From Microcella alkaliphila (GTDB taxonomy: Bacteria; Actinomycetota; Actinomycetes; Actinomycetales; Microbacteriaceae), in assembly GCF_004216855.1 (NCBI RefSeq), contig NZ_SGXT01000018.1, forward strand, positions 62,001 through 126,000: 64,000 nt of DNA, in the 5' to 3' direction. This document shows positions 17,918-26,411 of the stretch, piece after piece; the first letter of the stretch is position 1; each line of letters starts with the position of its first letter. The position numbers and the translations under genes were made by a program. The notes beneath the pieces were generated by a model. That model did not search any database, was not told where the DNA came from, and saw nothing but the letters and a program-made list of their open reading frames with translations.

Positions 17918-19998
17918 CCCGTCGACCTTCCCGCGTCGTCGCGGCCCTCACCGCCGCGGCCCTCGTGCCCGCCGCGATCGTCGGGGTGGCGCTCGCCGCC
18001 CTCGGAAGCGGCGACGACGACCCGCTCGCGCGCATCCCCGCCGCCGTTGTCAACGAGGACGAGTTCGTCACAACGGTCGGGCCCGACGGCGACGAGCAGC
18101 TGATTCTCGCCGGGCGCCTGCTCGTCACCGAGCTCACCGGCCCCGATGCGCCCGGCTTCGACTGGCGTCCCACGAGCGCTGACGAGGCCGAGCGAGCGCT
18201 CGCGGCCGGCGACGTGTACGCGGTCGTCACCATCCCGTCCGACTTCTCGGCCACGATCGCGACGCTCGGCGAGCCGGATGCCCGCATCGCGACCATCCGC
18301 ATCCAGACGGACGACGCCCACAGCTACCTCGCCGGCAGCGTCACGCAGGCGCTTGGCGAAGGGCTCATCGCGCAGTTCGGAGCGGAGATCACCGAGCAAG
18401 TTCTGGCGGGGGTCGTCGGCGGGCTCGGCGAGCTCGGAACCGCCCTCGCCGAGGCGGGGGACGGCGCGAGTCAGCTCGCCGACGGCACGCGCGAGCTGGG
18501 TGACGGCGTCGCGGCGCTGGGGGAGGGTGCGGCCGGAATCGGCTCCGGTGCTCGAGAACTCGGTGTCGGGTTGGGCGCTCTCGCCGACGGCACGCGCGAG
18601 GCGGCGGGCGGTGCCGCGCAGTCGAGCGACGGCGCTCGTCAGCTGGCCGACGGGCTCGCGAACTACGTCGGCGGCGTCGAAGGAGTCTCCAACGGCGTGA
18701 CGGCCTATGTCGGCGGGGTTGACCAGCTTGCCACCGGTCTTGAGACCTTCGCTGCCGAGGTGGAGCCACTTCCCACGCTCGGTGCCGCCGTCGTCGGAAT
18801 CGACGAGCAGTGGGGCCTCTTGGCCGACAACCTGAGCGTGATCGCGAGTGCGCTGGCGACCCCCGGCCTGCCGAAGGAGCAGCAGCAGGGTCTGATTCTC
18901 GCCCTCGGGGAACTCGCCGCGGGAGCTACTCAACTGTCCACGGCGTCCGGTCAGGTCGCGTCGCAGGCCGAGTCCGCTCTCGTCGCCCTGCCGGGCGGGG
19001 TTGCCGAGTCGGCCGCTGGTGCGCGAGTGCTCGCCGATAACGGGGCGCCGCTCGCCGACGGCGCATCCCAGCTTGCCGCAGGCGGCGCCCCGCTTGTCGG
19101 TGGCTTGGACGGGCTCACCGACGGTCTGGGCGAGCTGGCCGGCGGCCTCGACCAGCTGGCAGGCGGTGTCGGCCAGACCGCGTCGGGCGCCACGGCGCTC
19201 GCCGACGGCGCGACGCTCATCGCCGACGGTGCCGCGGAGGCGGCCGATGGGGCGAGCCAGCTCGCCGACGGTGCCGACGAACTAGGGTCGGGACTCACGG
19301 AGGGTGCCGCGGAGGTTCCGAGCGCCGACGACCTCGACCCGGCGGTGATCCTCAACCCCGTCGCTCTCAACAGCGAGAGAGTCAACCCGGTGGACGGCAT
19401 CGGGGGCGTCATCGTCGCGGTGCTCGCTCCGATCGCCCTCTGGCTCGGCGCGCTCGCCGCCGCCGTCGCGGCGCCGCGGGGCGGCGCTGCCCTCGTCGGC
19501 TCGGCCCTCGGTGCTCGTGCCCAGCTGCGACGACGGGTCACCGCCATGGCCGGGGTCGCGGTGGCGCAGGGCGCGCTCGTCGCGCTCCTCGCTCCGCTGC
19601 TCGCGGGGGCGGCGTGGTCGACGCTGCCGGCGTTGCTCGGCCTCGCGCTCGTCGCTTCGTTCGCCTTCGCCGCCCTGCATCTGGCCGCCTCCCTCGCGCT
19701 CGGCAGGACGGTGACCGTGATCGGCTCGCTTGTGCTGCTCGGCGTTCAGGCGGTCGTCGTGGGAGTCGTCATTCCCGTCGATGCCCTCGTCGCGCCGTTC
19801 CCCGCGCTCGCTGCGGTGCTGCCAATCCCAATCGTCGCCGATGGGATGCTCGCGGCACTCGCCGGGGGAGACGCCAGCCGTGTGATCGCTGCCCTCGTCG
19901 TGAGCGTGCTGCTCACTGTCGCAGCGATGCTGCTGAGCATGCTCGCTGCGCGGCGTCGGCGCTCGCAGGCCGTGCGAACCGCCTACGCGGCCGGGTGA
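17914..19998 (+). CDS. YhgE/Pip domain membrane protein
   Basis: 694 residues. One N-terminal membrane segment (about 8-30), a YhgE/Pip N-terminal domain (about 35-150, VVNEDEF, TIPSDFSA), then about 300 residues of helical repeats with recurrent LADG / GA-rich units (about 165-480), and five C-terminal membrane segments (about 495-685). The family is related to ABC-2 permeases. Homologs include the phage-infection protein Pip and the ESX-linked YueB; several accompany MMPL-type exporters. The ATG overlaps the MMPL stop (ATGA), so the two are coupled. With its partner carrying an ATPase-like relic, a joint export complex is plausible (inference). Confidence 0.88.
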   Translation: MTRRPSRVVAALTAAALVPAAIVGVALAALGSGDDDPLARIPAAVVNEDEFVTTVGPDGDEQLILAGRLLVTELTGPDAPGFDWRPTSADEAERALAAGDVYAVVTIPSDFSATIATLGEPDARIATIRIQTDDAHSYLAGSVTQALGEGLIAQFGAEITEQVLAGVVGGLGELGTALAEAGDGASQLADGTRELGDGVAALGEGAAGIGSGARELGVGLGALADGTREAAGGAAQSSDGARQLADGLANYVGGVEGVSNGVTAYVGGVDQLATGLETFAAEVEPLPTLGAAVVGIDEQWGLLADNLSVIASALATPGLPKEQQQGLILALGELAAGATQLSTASGQVASQAESALVALPGGVAESAAGARVLADNGAPLADGASQLAAGGAPLVGGLDGLTDGLGELAGGLDQLAGGVGQTASGATALADGATLIADGAAEAADGASQLADGADELGSGLTEGAAEVPSADDLDPAVILNPVALNSERVNPVDGIGGVIVAVLAPIALWLGALAAAVAAPRGGAALVGSALGARAQLRRRVTAMAGVAVAQGALVALLAPLLAGAAWSTLPALLGLALVASFAFAALHLAASLALGRTVTVIGSLVLLGVQAVVVGVVIPVDALVAPFPALAAVLPIPIVADGMLAALAGGDASRVIAALVVSVLLTVAAMLLSMLAARRRRSQAVRTAYAAG

Positions 19999-20008
19999 GC
20001 CGACGCGG

Positions 20009-20590
20009 TCAGGTGGCGTTTACGCGCAGATGCGTGCGAGCGAACCGCATGGTCCCCGCGAGCACCGTGGCGCGCTCCTCCTCATCGCGGCCGCGGTGCC
20101 GAGTGGTGATCTCGGCGACGACGAGGCCCTCGAAATGGTGATCGGCCAGCGCCCGCACGACGTCGTCGACGGGTAGTACCCCGTGGCCTGGGGGCGGGTG
20201 CTCACCCACCAGCGGACCTTGAGGACTATCCCTGCTGGAGTCGCACAGGTGCACGTGCCGAAGCCGATTTCCCCAGGCCGCGGCGAGCTCGCTCACGGGC
20301 CTGCCGGTCATGCCCGCGTGGGAGAAGTCGAGCGTCAGTGCGTCGATATCGAGCTCACCGGGATTCCAACTCGGAGCGACGACATCGCGCGCTGAACCAC
20401 CGCGCTCGGAGGACATGTTCTCGACCGCGACAGTGACGTCGTCAGTGTCGGACAGGTCGCGCACGTGGGTGAGGCTTCGAGCCGATTGCGTCGCGCGGTC
20501 ACTGGTGACTATGACCTCGACGCCGTCGTAGCCACACTCGGCGGCGAGTTAAAACGCGGGGTTGTACGGCGGGCAACACCGCGCCCCGCA
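20009..20590 (-). pseudogene. Decayed sugar-phosphate isomerase/epimerase-like gene
   Basis: The readable 3' part (20009-20464; open to 20548) matches the end of xylose-isomerase-like TIM-barrel proteins: VTVAVENMSS, then LTLDFSHAGM, NRLRHVHLCD, HFEGLVVAEI. Upstream in the same frame is LAAECGYDGVEVIV, which in family members belongs near the N-terminus after 'AFE'. Here that Glu position is a TAA (20549-20551), as if GAA had mutated to TAA. Between the two parts roughly 70 residues of the normal barrel are missing. So both a nonsense codon and an internal deletion are seen, and no start remains. Convergent with yhgE/pip and divergent from otsA. Confidence 0.7.
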
Positions 20591-20692
20591 CCTGGTCTCT
20601 GAGAGAACTCTGAATCTCGGCTGATACGGTCACGTCGGATTCACGAGCAGCCCCCGAACACCGCCGCCGAGGCGGCAGGAACGAGCCAGCGC

Positions 20693-22120
20693 ATGACCGA
20701 TCGCCACCACTACGACTTCGTGGTCGTCTCCAACCGACTCCCCGTCGACCGGGTCGTCGACCCGGACGGCACTGAGCGGTGGCAGAGATCGCCCGGCGGT
20801 CTGGTGACGGCCCTCGAGCCGGTGATGCGCGCATCCGATGGCGCGTGGGTCGGCTGGGCGGGCAAGCCCGACCTGGAACTCGAGCCGTTCAGCGCCGATG
20901 GCACGTATCTCGTACCCGTCGCGCTCAGTGCCGACGAGGTGGCCGACTACTACGAGGGTTTCAGCAACGACACCCTGTGGCCGCTGTACCACGACGTGAT
21001 CGCGCCCCCAAGTTTCCACCGTGAGTGGTGGGATGCGTACGTGCGCGTCAATCGACGCTTCGCCGAGGCGAGTGCGGCGATCGCCGCCGAGGGCGCGACC
21101 GTCTGGGTGCAGGACTACCAATTGCAGCTCGTGCCGAAGATGCTGCGAGCGCTGCGCCCCGACCTGATCATCGGGTTCTTCAACCACATCCCATTCCCGC
21201 CCTACGGCATCTACGCGCAGCTGCCCTGGCGCAAGCAGATCGTCGAGGGGTTGCTCGGCGCCGACGTGATCGGCTTTCAGCGCGTCGCCGACGCCGGCAA
21301 CTTCACGCGTGCCGTTCGCCGGCTGTTCGGCGCGACCAGCACGAAGGGCAACGAGGTGCGCGTGCCCGTCGCCGAGGGCGCCGCGCCCCGCACGGCGATC
21401 GCGAAGGCCTTCCCCATCTCGATCGACGCAGCCATGTTCGAAGAGATGGCGCGGCGTCCCGACATCCAGGCGCGCGCGGCCGAGATTCGCGACGAACTGG
21501 GAAACCCCGACACCATCTACCTCGGCGTCGACCGTCTCGACTACACGAAGGGCATCCGCCACCGCCTGAAGGCGTTCGGCGAGCTCCTGCGCGACGGACG
21601 CACCCGCGCCGGAGAGAGCGTGCTCGTGCAGGTCGCGAGCCCCAGCCGCGAGCGCGTCGAGGCGTACATGCAGCTGCGGGATGAGATCGAGCTGACCGTC
21701 GGCCGCATCAACGGCGACTACGCGACGATCAGCAACTCGGTGATCGCCTACCTGCACCACGGCTATCCGCGCGAGGAGATGGTCGCGCTGTACCTCGCCG
21801 CCGACGTCATGCTCGTGACCGCGCTGCGTGATGGCATGAACCTGGTTGCGAAAGAGTACGTGGCCTGTCGCCACGATAACGACGGGGTGCTGATCCTGAG
21901 CGAGTTCGCCGGAGCGGCCGACGAGCTGAAGAACGCGCTCCTCGTCAACCCGCACGACATCGATGGTCTGAAGGAGACGATGCTCGTCGCCGCCTCCATG
22001 CCGCAGAGAGAGCGCGCGAGCCGCATGCGGGCTTTGCGCAAGCGTGTTCGCGAGAACGATGTGGCTCGCTGGTCGGCGTCGTTCCTCACCGAACTCGACG
22101 CCATTCGGGATGCGCGATGA
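20693..22120 (+). CDS. otsA: Trehalose-6-phosphate synthase
   Basis: 475 residues, GT20 family. It transfers glucose from UDP/ADP-glucose to glucose-6-phosphate in the cytosol. Markers are VVVSNRLPVDRV, the RSPGGLVTAL loop, VQDYQLQLVPKMLR, FNHIPFPPYGIY, GVDRLDYTKGIRHRL (Arg/Lys phosphate contacts) and DGMNLVAKEYVA. The ATG has GGCAGGAACG upstream. It overlaps otsB by 4 bases (ATGA). Trehalose here serves as osmo- and desiccation protectant; the following mrp operon also answers ion stress. Confidence 0.97.
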   Translation: MTDRHHYDFVVVSNRLPVDRVVDPDGTERWQRSPGGLVTALEPVMRASDGAWVGWAGKPDLELEPFSADGTYLVPVALSADEVADYYEGFSNDTLWPLYHDVIAPPSFHREWWDAYVRVNRRFAEASAAIAAEGATVWVQDYQLQLVPKMLRALRPDLIIGFFNHIPFPPYGIYAQLPWRKQIVEGLLGADVIGFQRVADAGNFTRAVRRLFGATSTKGNEVRVPVAEGAAPRTAIAKAFPISIDAAMFEEMARRPDIQARAAEIRDELGNPDTIYLGVDRLDYTKGIRHRLKAFGELLRDGRTRAGESVLVQVASPSRERVEAYMQLRDEIELTVGRINGDYATISNSVIAYLHHGYPREEMVALYLAADVMLVTALRDGMNLVAKEYVACRHDNDGVLILSEFAGAADELKNALLVNPHDIDGLKETMLVAASMPQRERASRMRALRKRVRENDVARWSASFLTELDAIRDAR

Positions 22121-22920
22121 GCGTCGCCCTTGACCCCGCCCTGATTGAGGCGGTCACCCGATTCGCGGCCCTCCCGCGCGTGCTCGTCGCCCTCGACTTT
22201 GACGGCACCCTGGCGCCGGAAGTCGACGTGCCCGATGAGGCGCGTGCTCTGCCGGAAGCCCACGAGGCGATCCGCGACCTCGCTGCGGCACCGAACACCG
22301 TGGTCGCCCTGGTTTCCGGGCGGTCGCTCGACAGCCTGGCGCGGGCGGGGCGGGTGCCGAGTAGTGTTCCGCTCGTCGGTTCGCACGGTTTGGAGGTGCG
22401 ACTTGCCGTTGACGATGTGCGGCCAGCGGCGACCCCCGCGGATCGCGCTCGCGTCGACGCGCTTCGGGCAGTGATCGCGCCACTCGTCGAGATGGTAGAC
22501 GGTGCGTGGATCGAGCGAAAGCCTGCTGGGTTCGCCGTGCATACCCGAACAGTCGATCCTCCGTCTGCTCGGGCGCTCACGGAAACCGTCCGCGAGGCGG
22601 CGCGACGAGCCGACCCCGACCTGACGGTGCGCGATGGGAAGAACCTTATCGAGTTCGCGGTGCGCGACGCGACCAAAGGCGACGGACTCGCCGTGCTCCG
22701 TGAGGAATTTCGACCGGACGCGGTTCTGTTCGCCGGCGATGATGTCACCGACGAAGACGCTCTGGCCATGCTGACGCACGATGATCTCGGCATCAAGGTT
22801 GGTGCTGCCCCGACGGTTGCGTCACACCGCGTGTCGGATCCGCAGGGAATGTCTGACGTCTTGCGTCTGTTGGCGTCTCTCAGGGCCGAGCCCGCGCAAG
22901 GGGGGTCGGCGCACCCGTAG
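22117..22920 (+). CDS. otsB: Trehalose-6-phosphate phosphatase
   Basis: 267 residues, HAD superfamily. Motif I is VALDFDGTLAP (nucleophile Asp), motif II is VALVSGRS, and motif IV is FAGDDVTDEDA; GKNLIEFAV and TKGDGLAVL are OtsB-specific. It hydrolyses trehalose-6-phosphate made by OtsA. Coupled to otsA by ATGA. Confidence 0.96.
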   Translation: MSVALDPALIEAVTRFAALPRVLVALDFDGTLAPEVDVPDEARALPEAHEAIRDLAAAPNTVVALVSGRSLDSLARAGRVPSSVPLVGSHGLEVRLAVDDVRPAATPADRARVDALRAVIAPLVEMVDGAWIERKPAGFAVHTRTVDPPSARALTETVREAARRADPDLTVRDGKNLIEFAVRDATKGDGLAVLREEFRPDAVLFAGDDVTDEDALAMLTHDDLGIKVGAAPTVASHRVSDPQGMSDVLRLLASLRAEPAQGGSAHP

Positions 22921-22989
22921 ACTGCTGTCTCGAGGTCGGTGCCCTCCGCGCTTCTTGGCCACAACCCCCACAACTCGCGAGGAGGACGA

Positions 22990-25923
22990 ATGATCGTCGT
23001 GCTCGCGGTGCTCGCGCTGGCGTCGGTTCTCGTTCCATTCCTCGCCCGGTATATGGGTGGCAGGGTGTTCTTCGTCGCCTCCGCTGTCGCTCTAGGTGGA
23101 TTCATTCACACGCTGGCTCTCAGCCCCGCCGTGCTGACATCGGTCGCCGACGCGCCCGTTGAGCGGCTCTCGTGGATTCCGCAGTTGCAGCTCACCCTCG
23201 ATCTGCGCATGGACGCGCTGTCGTGGCTGTTGACCCTCATCGTGACGGGCATTGGAGCCCTCGTACTGCTCTACTGCGGCACGTACTTCCGACCCACCGA
23301 CCCCACTGTCGGGCGCTTCGCCGCCGTCCTCCTTGCCTTTGTGGGCGCGATGTACGGGCTGGTCGTCGCCGACGATGTGTATCTGCTGTTCGTCATGTGG
23401 GAGGCGACGAGCGTGTTCTCGTACCTCCTCATCGGGCACTACACCAGCCGTCGAGCGAGTCGAGGGGCAGCGCTGGAGGCCCTCATCACGACGACGGTCG
23501 GTGGCCTCGTCATGCTGGTGGGTCTCGTGATTCTCGCCGTTCAGGCGGGTTCATCGAGCATCCCGGTGATTCTCGCCGAGACACCATCGGGTGCGCTGAC
23601 GACCACGGCGATTTTCCTGGTCCTGGTCGGCGCGCTCTCGAAATCCGCAATCGTTCCTCTTCACTTCTGGCTTCCCGGGGCGATGGCGGCGCCGACCCCG
23701 GTGAGTGCCTACCTGCACGCGGCGGCCATGGTGAAGGCCGGCGTCTTCCTTGTACTTCGCCTTGCACCGGCATTCGCCGATGTGCCGGGTTGGCGGCTCG
23801 CGCTCGTCGCGCTCGGAGTTGCGACGATGGTGCTCGGAGGTTGGGCAGCCCTGCGGCAAACCGACCTCAAGCTGTTGCTCGCCTACGGCACGGTGAGCCA
23901 ACTCGGGTTCCTCGTCGTGATCAGTGGTTACGGCACGCGAGACACGGCGCTCGCCGCTGCGGCGCTGCTGCTCGCGCACGCCCTGTTCAAGTCGGGCCTC
24001 TTCCTCATTGTCGGAATCATTGACGTGGAGGCGGGAACGCGCGACCTGCGAGCCCTCACCGGGCTGGGCAGACGAATGCCCGTCGTCGCGGGCATCGCCG
24101 CCCTGCTACTCGCGTCGATGGCCGGCGTGCCGCCCCTGTTCGGCTTCGTCGCCAAGGAAGCCGTGCTGCACGGGCTGCTCGTCGCTGCTGCGCCCGCCGA
24201 CGGGGCGGGTGACCCCGTCGCCTTGGCCGCGCTGATCGGCGTGGTGCTGGGATCAACCCTGACGGTCGCGTACGCCCTGCGCTTCTTCTGGGGTGCGTTC
24301 CGTACCAAACCCGGGGTCACGGCCCTCGCCGATGATGTGCGCGCGCGACCGTCGATGACGGTCGCATCGGCGGTGCTCGCGACAGCTTCACTTGCTCTCG
24401 GGCCCCTGGCAGCTCTCGCTCATCGTGGCCTGCGAGAGGTCGCTGCACTGGCGCCCGCTCGACCGCGTGCGTACGAATACGAACTCGCACTCTGGCACGG
24501 CGTCGGACTCGAGCTCGGACTGTCGATCCTGACGATTGCCGGCGGTGTCGGCATGTTCCTAGCCCGAACGCGCGTTGAGCGCCTTCAGGCGCGCCTCTCA
24601 ACGGGGGTTGATGCCTCCGACGCCTACTGGCGCACCATGAGTGGGGTTGACCGAATCGCCAACCGCGTCACCACCCTGACCCAGCGCGGTTCGCTGCCTT
24701 TCTACCTCGCGGTGATTCTCAGCGTCTTTGTGCTCGGCACGGGCGCCGCGCTTGTGTTCACCGACACCTGGCCGACCGACGTGCGCCTCTGGGATACCCC
24801 TGCGCAAGTCGCGGTCGGAGCCGTCATGATCGGTGCGGCGATCGCTGCCACTCGCGCAGAGAAGCGCTTTGCCGCCCTCATCGTCGTCGGTGTCACGGGC
24901 TTTGGCATGACGGCGATCTTCGCGATGGGCGGAGCGCCTGACCTGGCCATCACCCAAGCACTCGTCGAGATCGTCACGCTGATCGCGTTCATTCTGGTGC
25001 TGCGCCGACTGCCGGCACGCCTGGGCGACCGCCACGGCAGTACCCACAAACTGCTGCGCGCCATCATCGGCATCTCGGTCGGTGTGGTCATGGCGCTCGT
25101 TGCACTGGTCGCGTCGGCGAGCCGCACGGCCGAACCGATCTCGGCGGCGTGGCCAGCGCTGAGCCGCGTGATCGGCCACGGTGCCAACGTCGTGAATGTC
25201 GCTCTGGTGGATCTGCGCGCGTGGGACACCATGGGTGAACTGGCCGTCGTGATCGCTGCGGCGACCGGTGTGGCGAGTCTGCTGTTCTTGCGCGGTCGCA
25301 CTGACTCGCTCCCGCGCGTGCCGCGTGCCGAGCTCGAAAGAACCGTGCGAGACCGACTCGCGCGCGACGCTCGCGGCTCGCAGCGTAGCGCCTGGATTCT
25401 TGCCGGGCTGACGCTCGACCCGCGAAACCGATCGATCCTGCTGGAAGTGGTCGTCAGGCTGACGTTCCACGCCGTCATCGTCCTGTCTCTCTACCTCTTG
25501 TTCGCGGGGCACAATCTGCCGGGCGGCGGCTTCGCGGGCGGCCTAGTCGCGGGTCTCGCGCTCGTTGCACGGTATCTGGCGGGTGGGCGCTACGAACTCG
25601 GAGCCGCTGCCCCCTTCAGCGCCGGAGCGTTGCTCGGAGCGGGCATCCTGATCGCCACCGGCTACGCGCTTGCCCCACTCTTCGTCGGTGCGGAGGTGAT
25701 GACAAGTACGTATTTCGAGGGTCAACTGTGGCTGCTCGGGGACGTCGAGTTCGTGACCTCGACGATCTTCGATATTGGCGTCTATCTCGTCGTGGTTGGT
25801 CTCGTGCTCGACGTGTTGCGCAGTCTCGGGGCAGAGGTCGACAGGCAGGGCCGAGGTGGCCAGGCGCTCACTGTAGGCGGAGACGCGTCGGCGCCTTTGG
25901 GCGCATCGGAGGGCGCACGATGA
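22990..25923 (+). CDS. mrpA: Mrp Na+/H+ antiporter subunit A with fused MrpB domain
   Basis: 977 residues with about 20 or more membrane segments. The NuoL-like core contains MWEATSVFSYLLIGHYTSRR and the LHFWLPGAMAAPTPVSAYLH motif. The later part carries a DUF4040-like segment and, from about residue 820, an MrpB domain (LLFAGHNLPGGGFAGGLVAG). A separate mrpB is absent, so the A-B fusion replaces it. It forms the Mrp complex with C-G and exchanges cytosolic Na+ for external H+. ATG 22990 is preferred over the longer frame because GGAGGA sits directly upstream. Confidence 0.95.
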   Translation: MIVVLAVLALASVLVPFLARYMGGRVFFVASAVALGGFIHTLALSPAVLTSVADAPVERLSWIPQLQLTLDLRMDALSWLLTLIVTGIGALVLLYCGTYFRPTDPTVGRFAAVLLAFVGAMYGLVVADDVYLLFVMWEATSVFSYLLIGHYTSRRASRGAALEALITTTVGGLVMLVGLVILAVQAGSSSIPVILAETPSGALTTTAIFLVLVGALSKSAIVPLHFWLPGAMAAPTPVSAYLHAAAMVKAGVFLVLRLAPAFADVPGWRLALVALGVATMVLGGWAALRQTDLKLLLAYGTVSQLGFLVVISGYGTRDTALAAAALLLAHALFKSGLFLIVGIIDVEAGTRDLRALTGLGRRMPVVAGIAALLLASMAGVPPLFGFVAKEAVLHGLLVAAAPADGAGDPVALAALIGVVLGSTLTVAYALRFFWGAFRTKPGVTALADDVRARPSMTVASAVLATASLALGPLAALAHRGLREVAALAPARPRAYEYELALWHGVGLELGLSILTIAGGVGMFLARTRVERLQARLSTGVDASDAYWRTMSGVDRIANRVTTLTQRGSLPFYLAVILSVFVLGTGAALVFTDTWPTDVRLWDTPAQVAVGAVMIGAAIAATRAEKRFAALIVVGVTGFGMTAIFAMGGAPDLAITQALVEIVTLIAFILVLRRLPARLGDRHGSTHKLLRAIIGISVGVVMALVALVASASRTAEPISAAWPALSRVIGHGANVVNVALVDLRAWDTMGELAVVIAAATGVASLLFLRGRTDSLPRVPRAELERTVRDRLARDARGSQRSAWILAGLTLDPRNRSILLEVVVRLTFHAVIVLSLYLLFAGHNLPGGGFAGGLVAGLALVARYLAGGRYELGAAAPFSAGALLGAGILIATGYALAPLFVGAEVMTSTYFEGQLWLLGDVEFVTSTIFDIGVYLVVVGLVLDVLRSLGAEVDRQGRGGQALTVGGDASAPLGASEGAR

Positions 25924-26411
25924 CCCTTTCGCTCACCCTCGTCATTGTCATGGCTGTGCTGTTCGCCTGCGGTATCTACCTGATGCTCGAGCGCAGCCTC
26001 ACCCGTGTCGTCCTGGGCTTCCTGCTCGTGGGTAACGCCGCGAACCTGTTGATCATCCTTATGGCAGGGGCACAGGGAATCGCGCCGATCGTCGAGGATC
26101 CCGCAGCCGACGCAGACCAATACACCGATCCGCTGCCACAAGCGCTGCTGTTGACCGCCATCGTGATCACCTTCGCCGTCTCGGCATTCATGCTCGCTCT
26201 CATCTACCGTAGCTGGCGCCTCGCCAACGCCGACGACCTCGACGACGACGCTGACGACCTTGCACTGCGCACCGGAGCGCAGGTTGTGCCCGTTGAGGAG
26301 ACGGCTCCGGACGAGGCCACCACCGAGTTTCTTCCCGACCCGCTCGACCCGACCGAGGCTGTGCCGGGCACCGAGGTCGCTGAGCGCACCGAACGGGGCG
26401 AGACGCGATGA
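25920..26411 (+). CDS. mrpC: Mrp antiporter subunit C
   Basis: 163 residues, NuoK-like with three membrane segments (LVIVMAVLFACGIYLMLE, VVLGFLLVGNAANLLIILM, LLLTAIVITFAVSAFMLALI). NAANLLI and DPLPQALLLTAIVI are family hallmarks. The acidic C-terminal tail (about 110-163) is longer than usual. ATGA overlap with mrpA. Confidence 0.95.
   Translation: MTLSLTLVIVMAVLFACGIYLMLERSLTRVVLGFLLVGNAANLLIILMAGAQGIAPIVEDPAADADQYTDPLPQALLLTAIVITFAVSAFMLALIYRSWRLANADDLDDDADDLALRTGAQVVPVEETAPDEATTEFLPDPLDPTEAVPGTEVAERTERGETR

Noticed and set aside
20499-20834. 111-codon minus-strand frame over the otsA start
   Set aside because: It lies in a different frame from the isomerase relic, is Arg-rich, and overlaps the real otsA gene.
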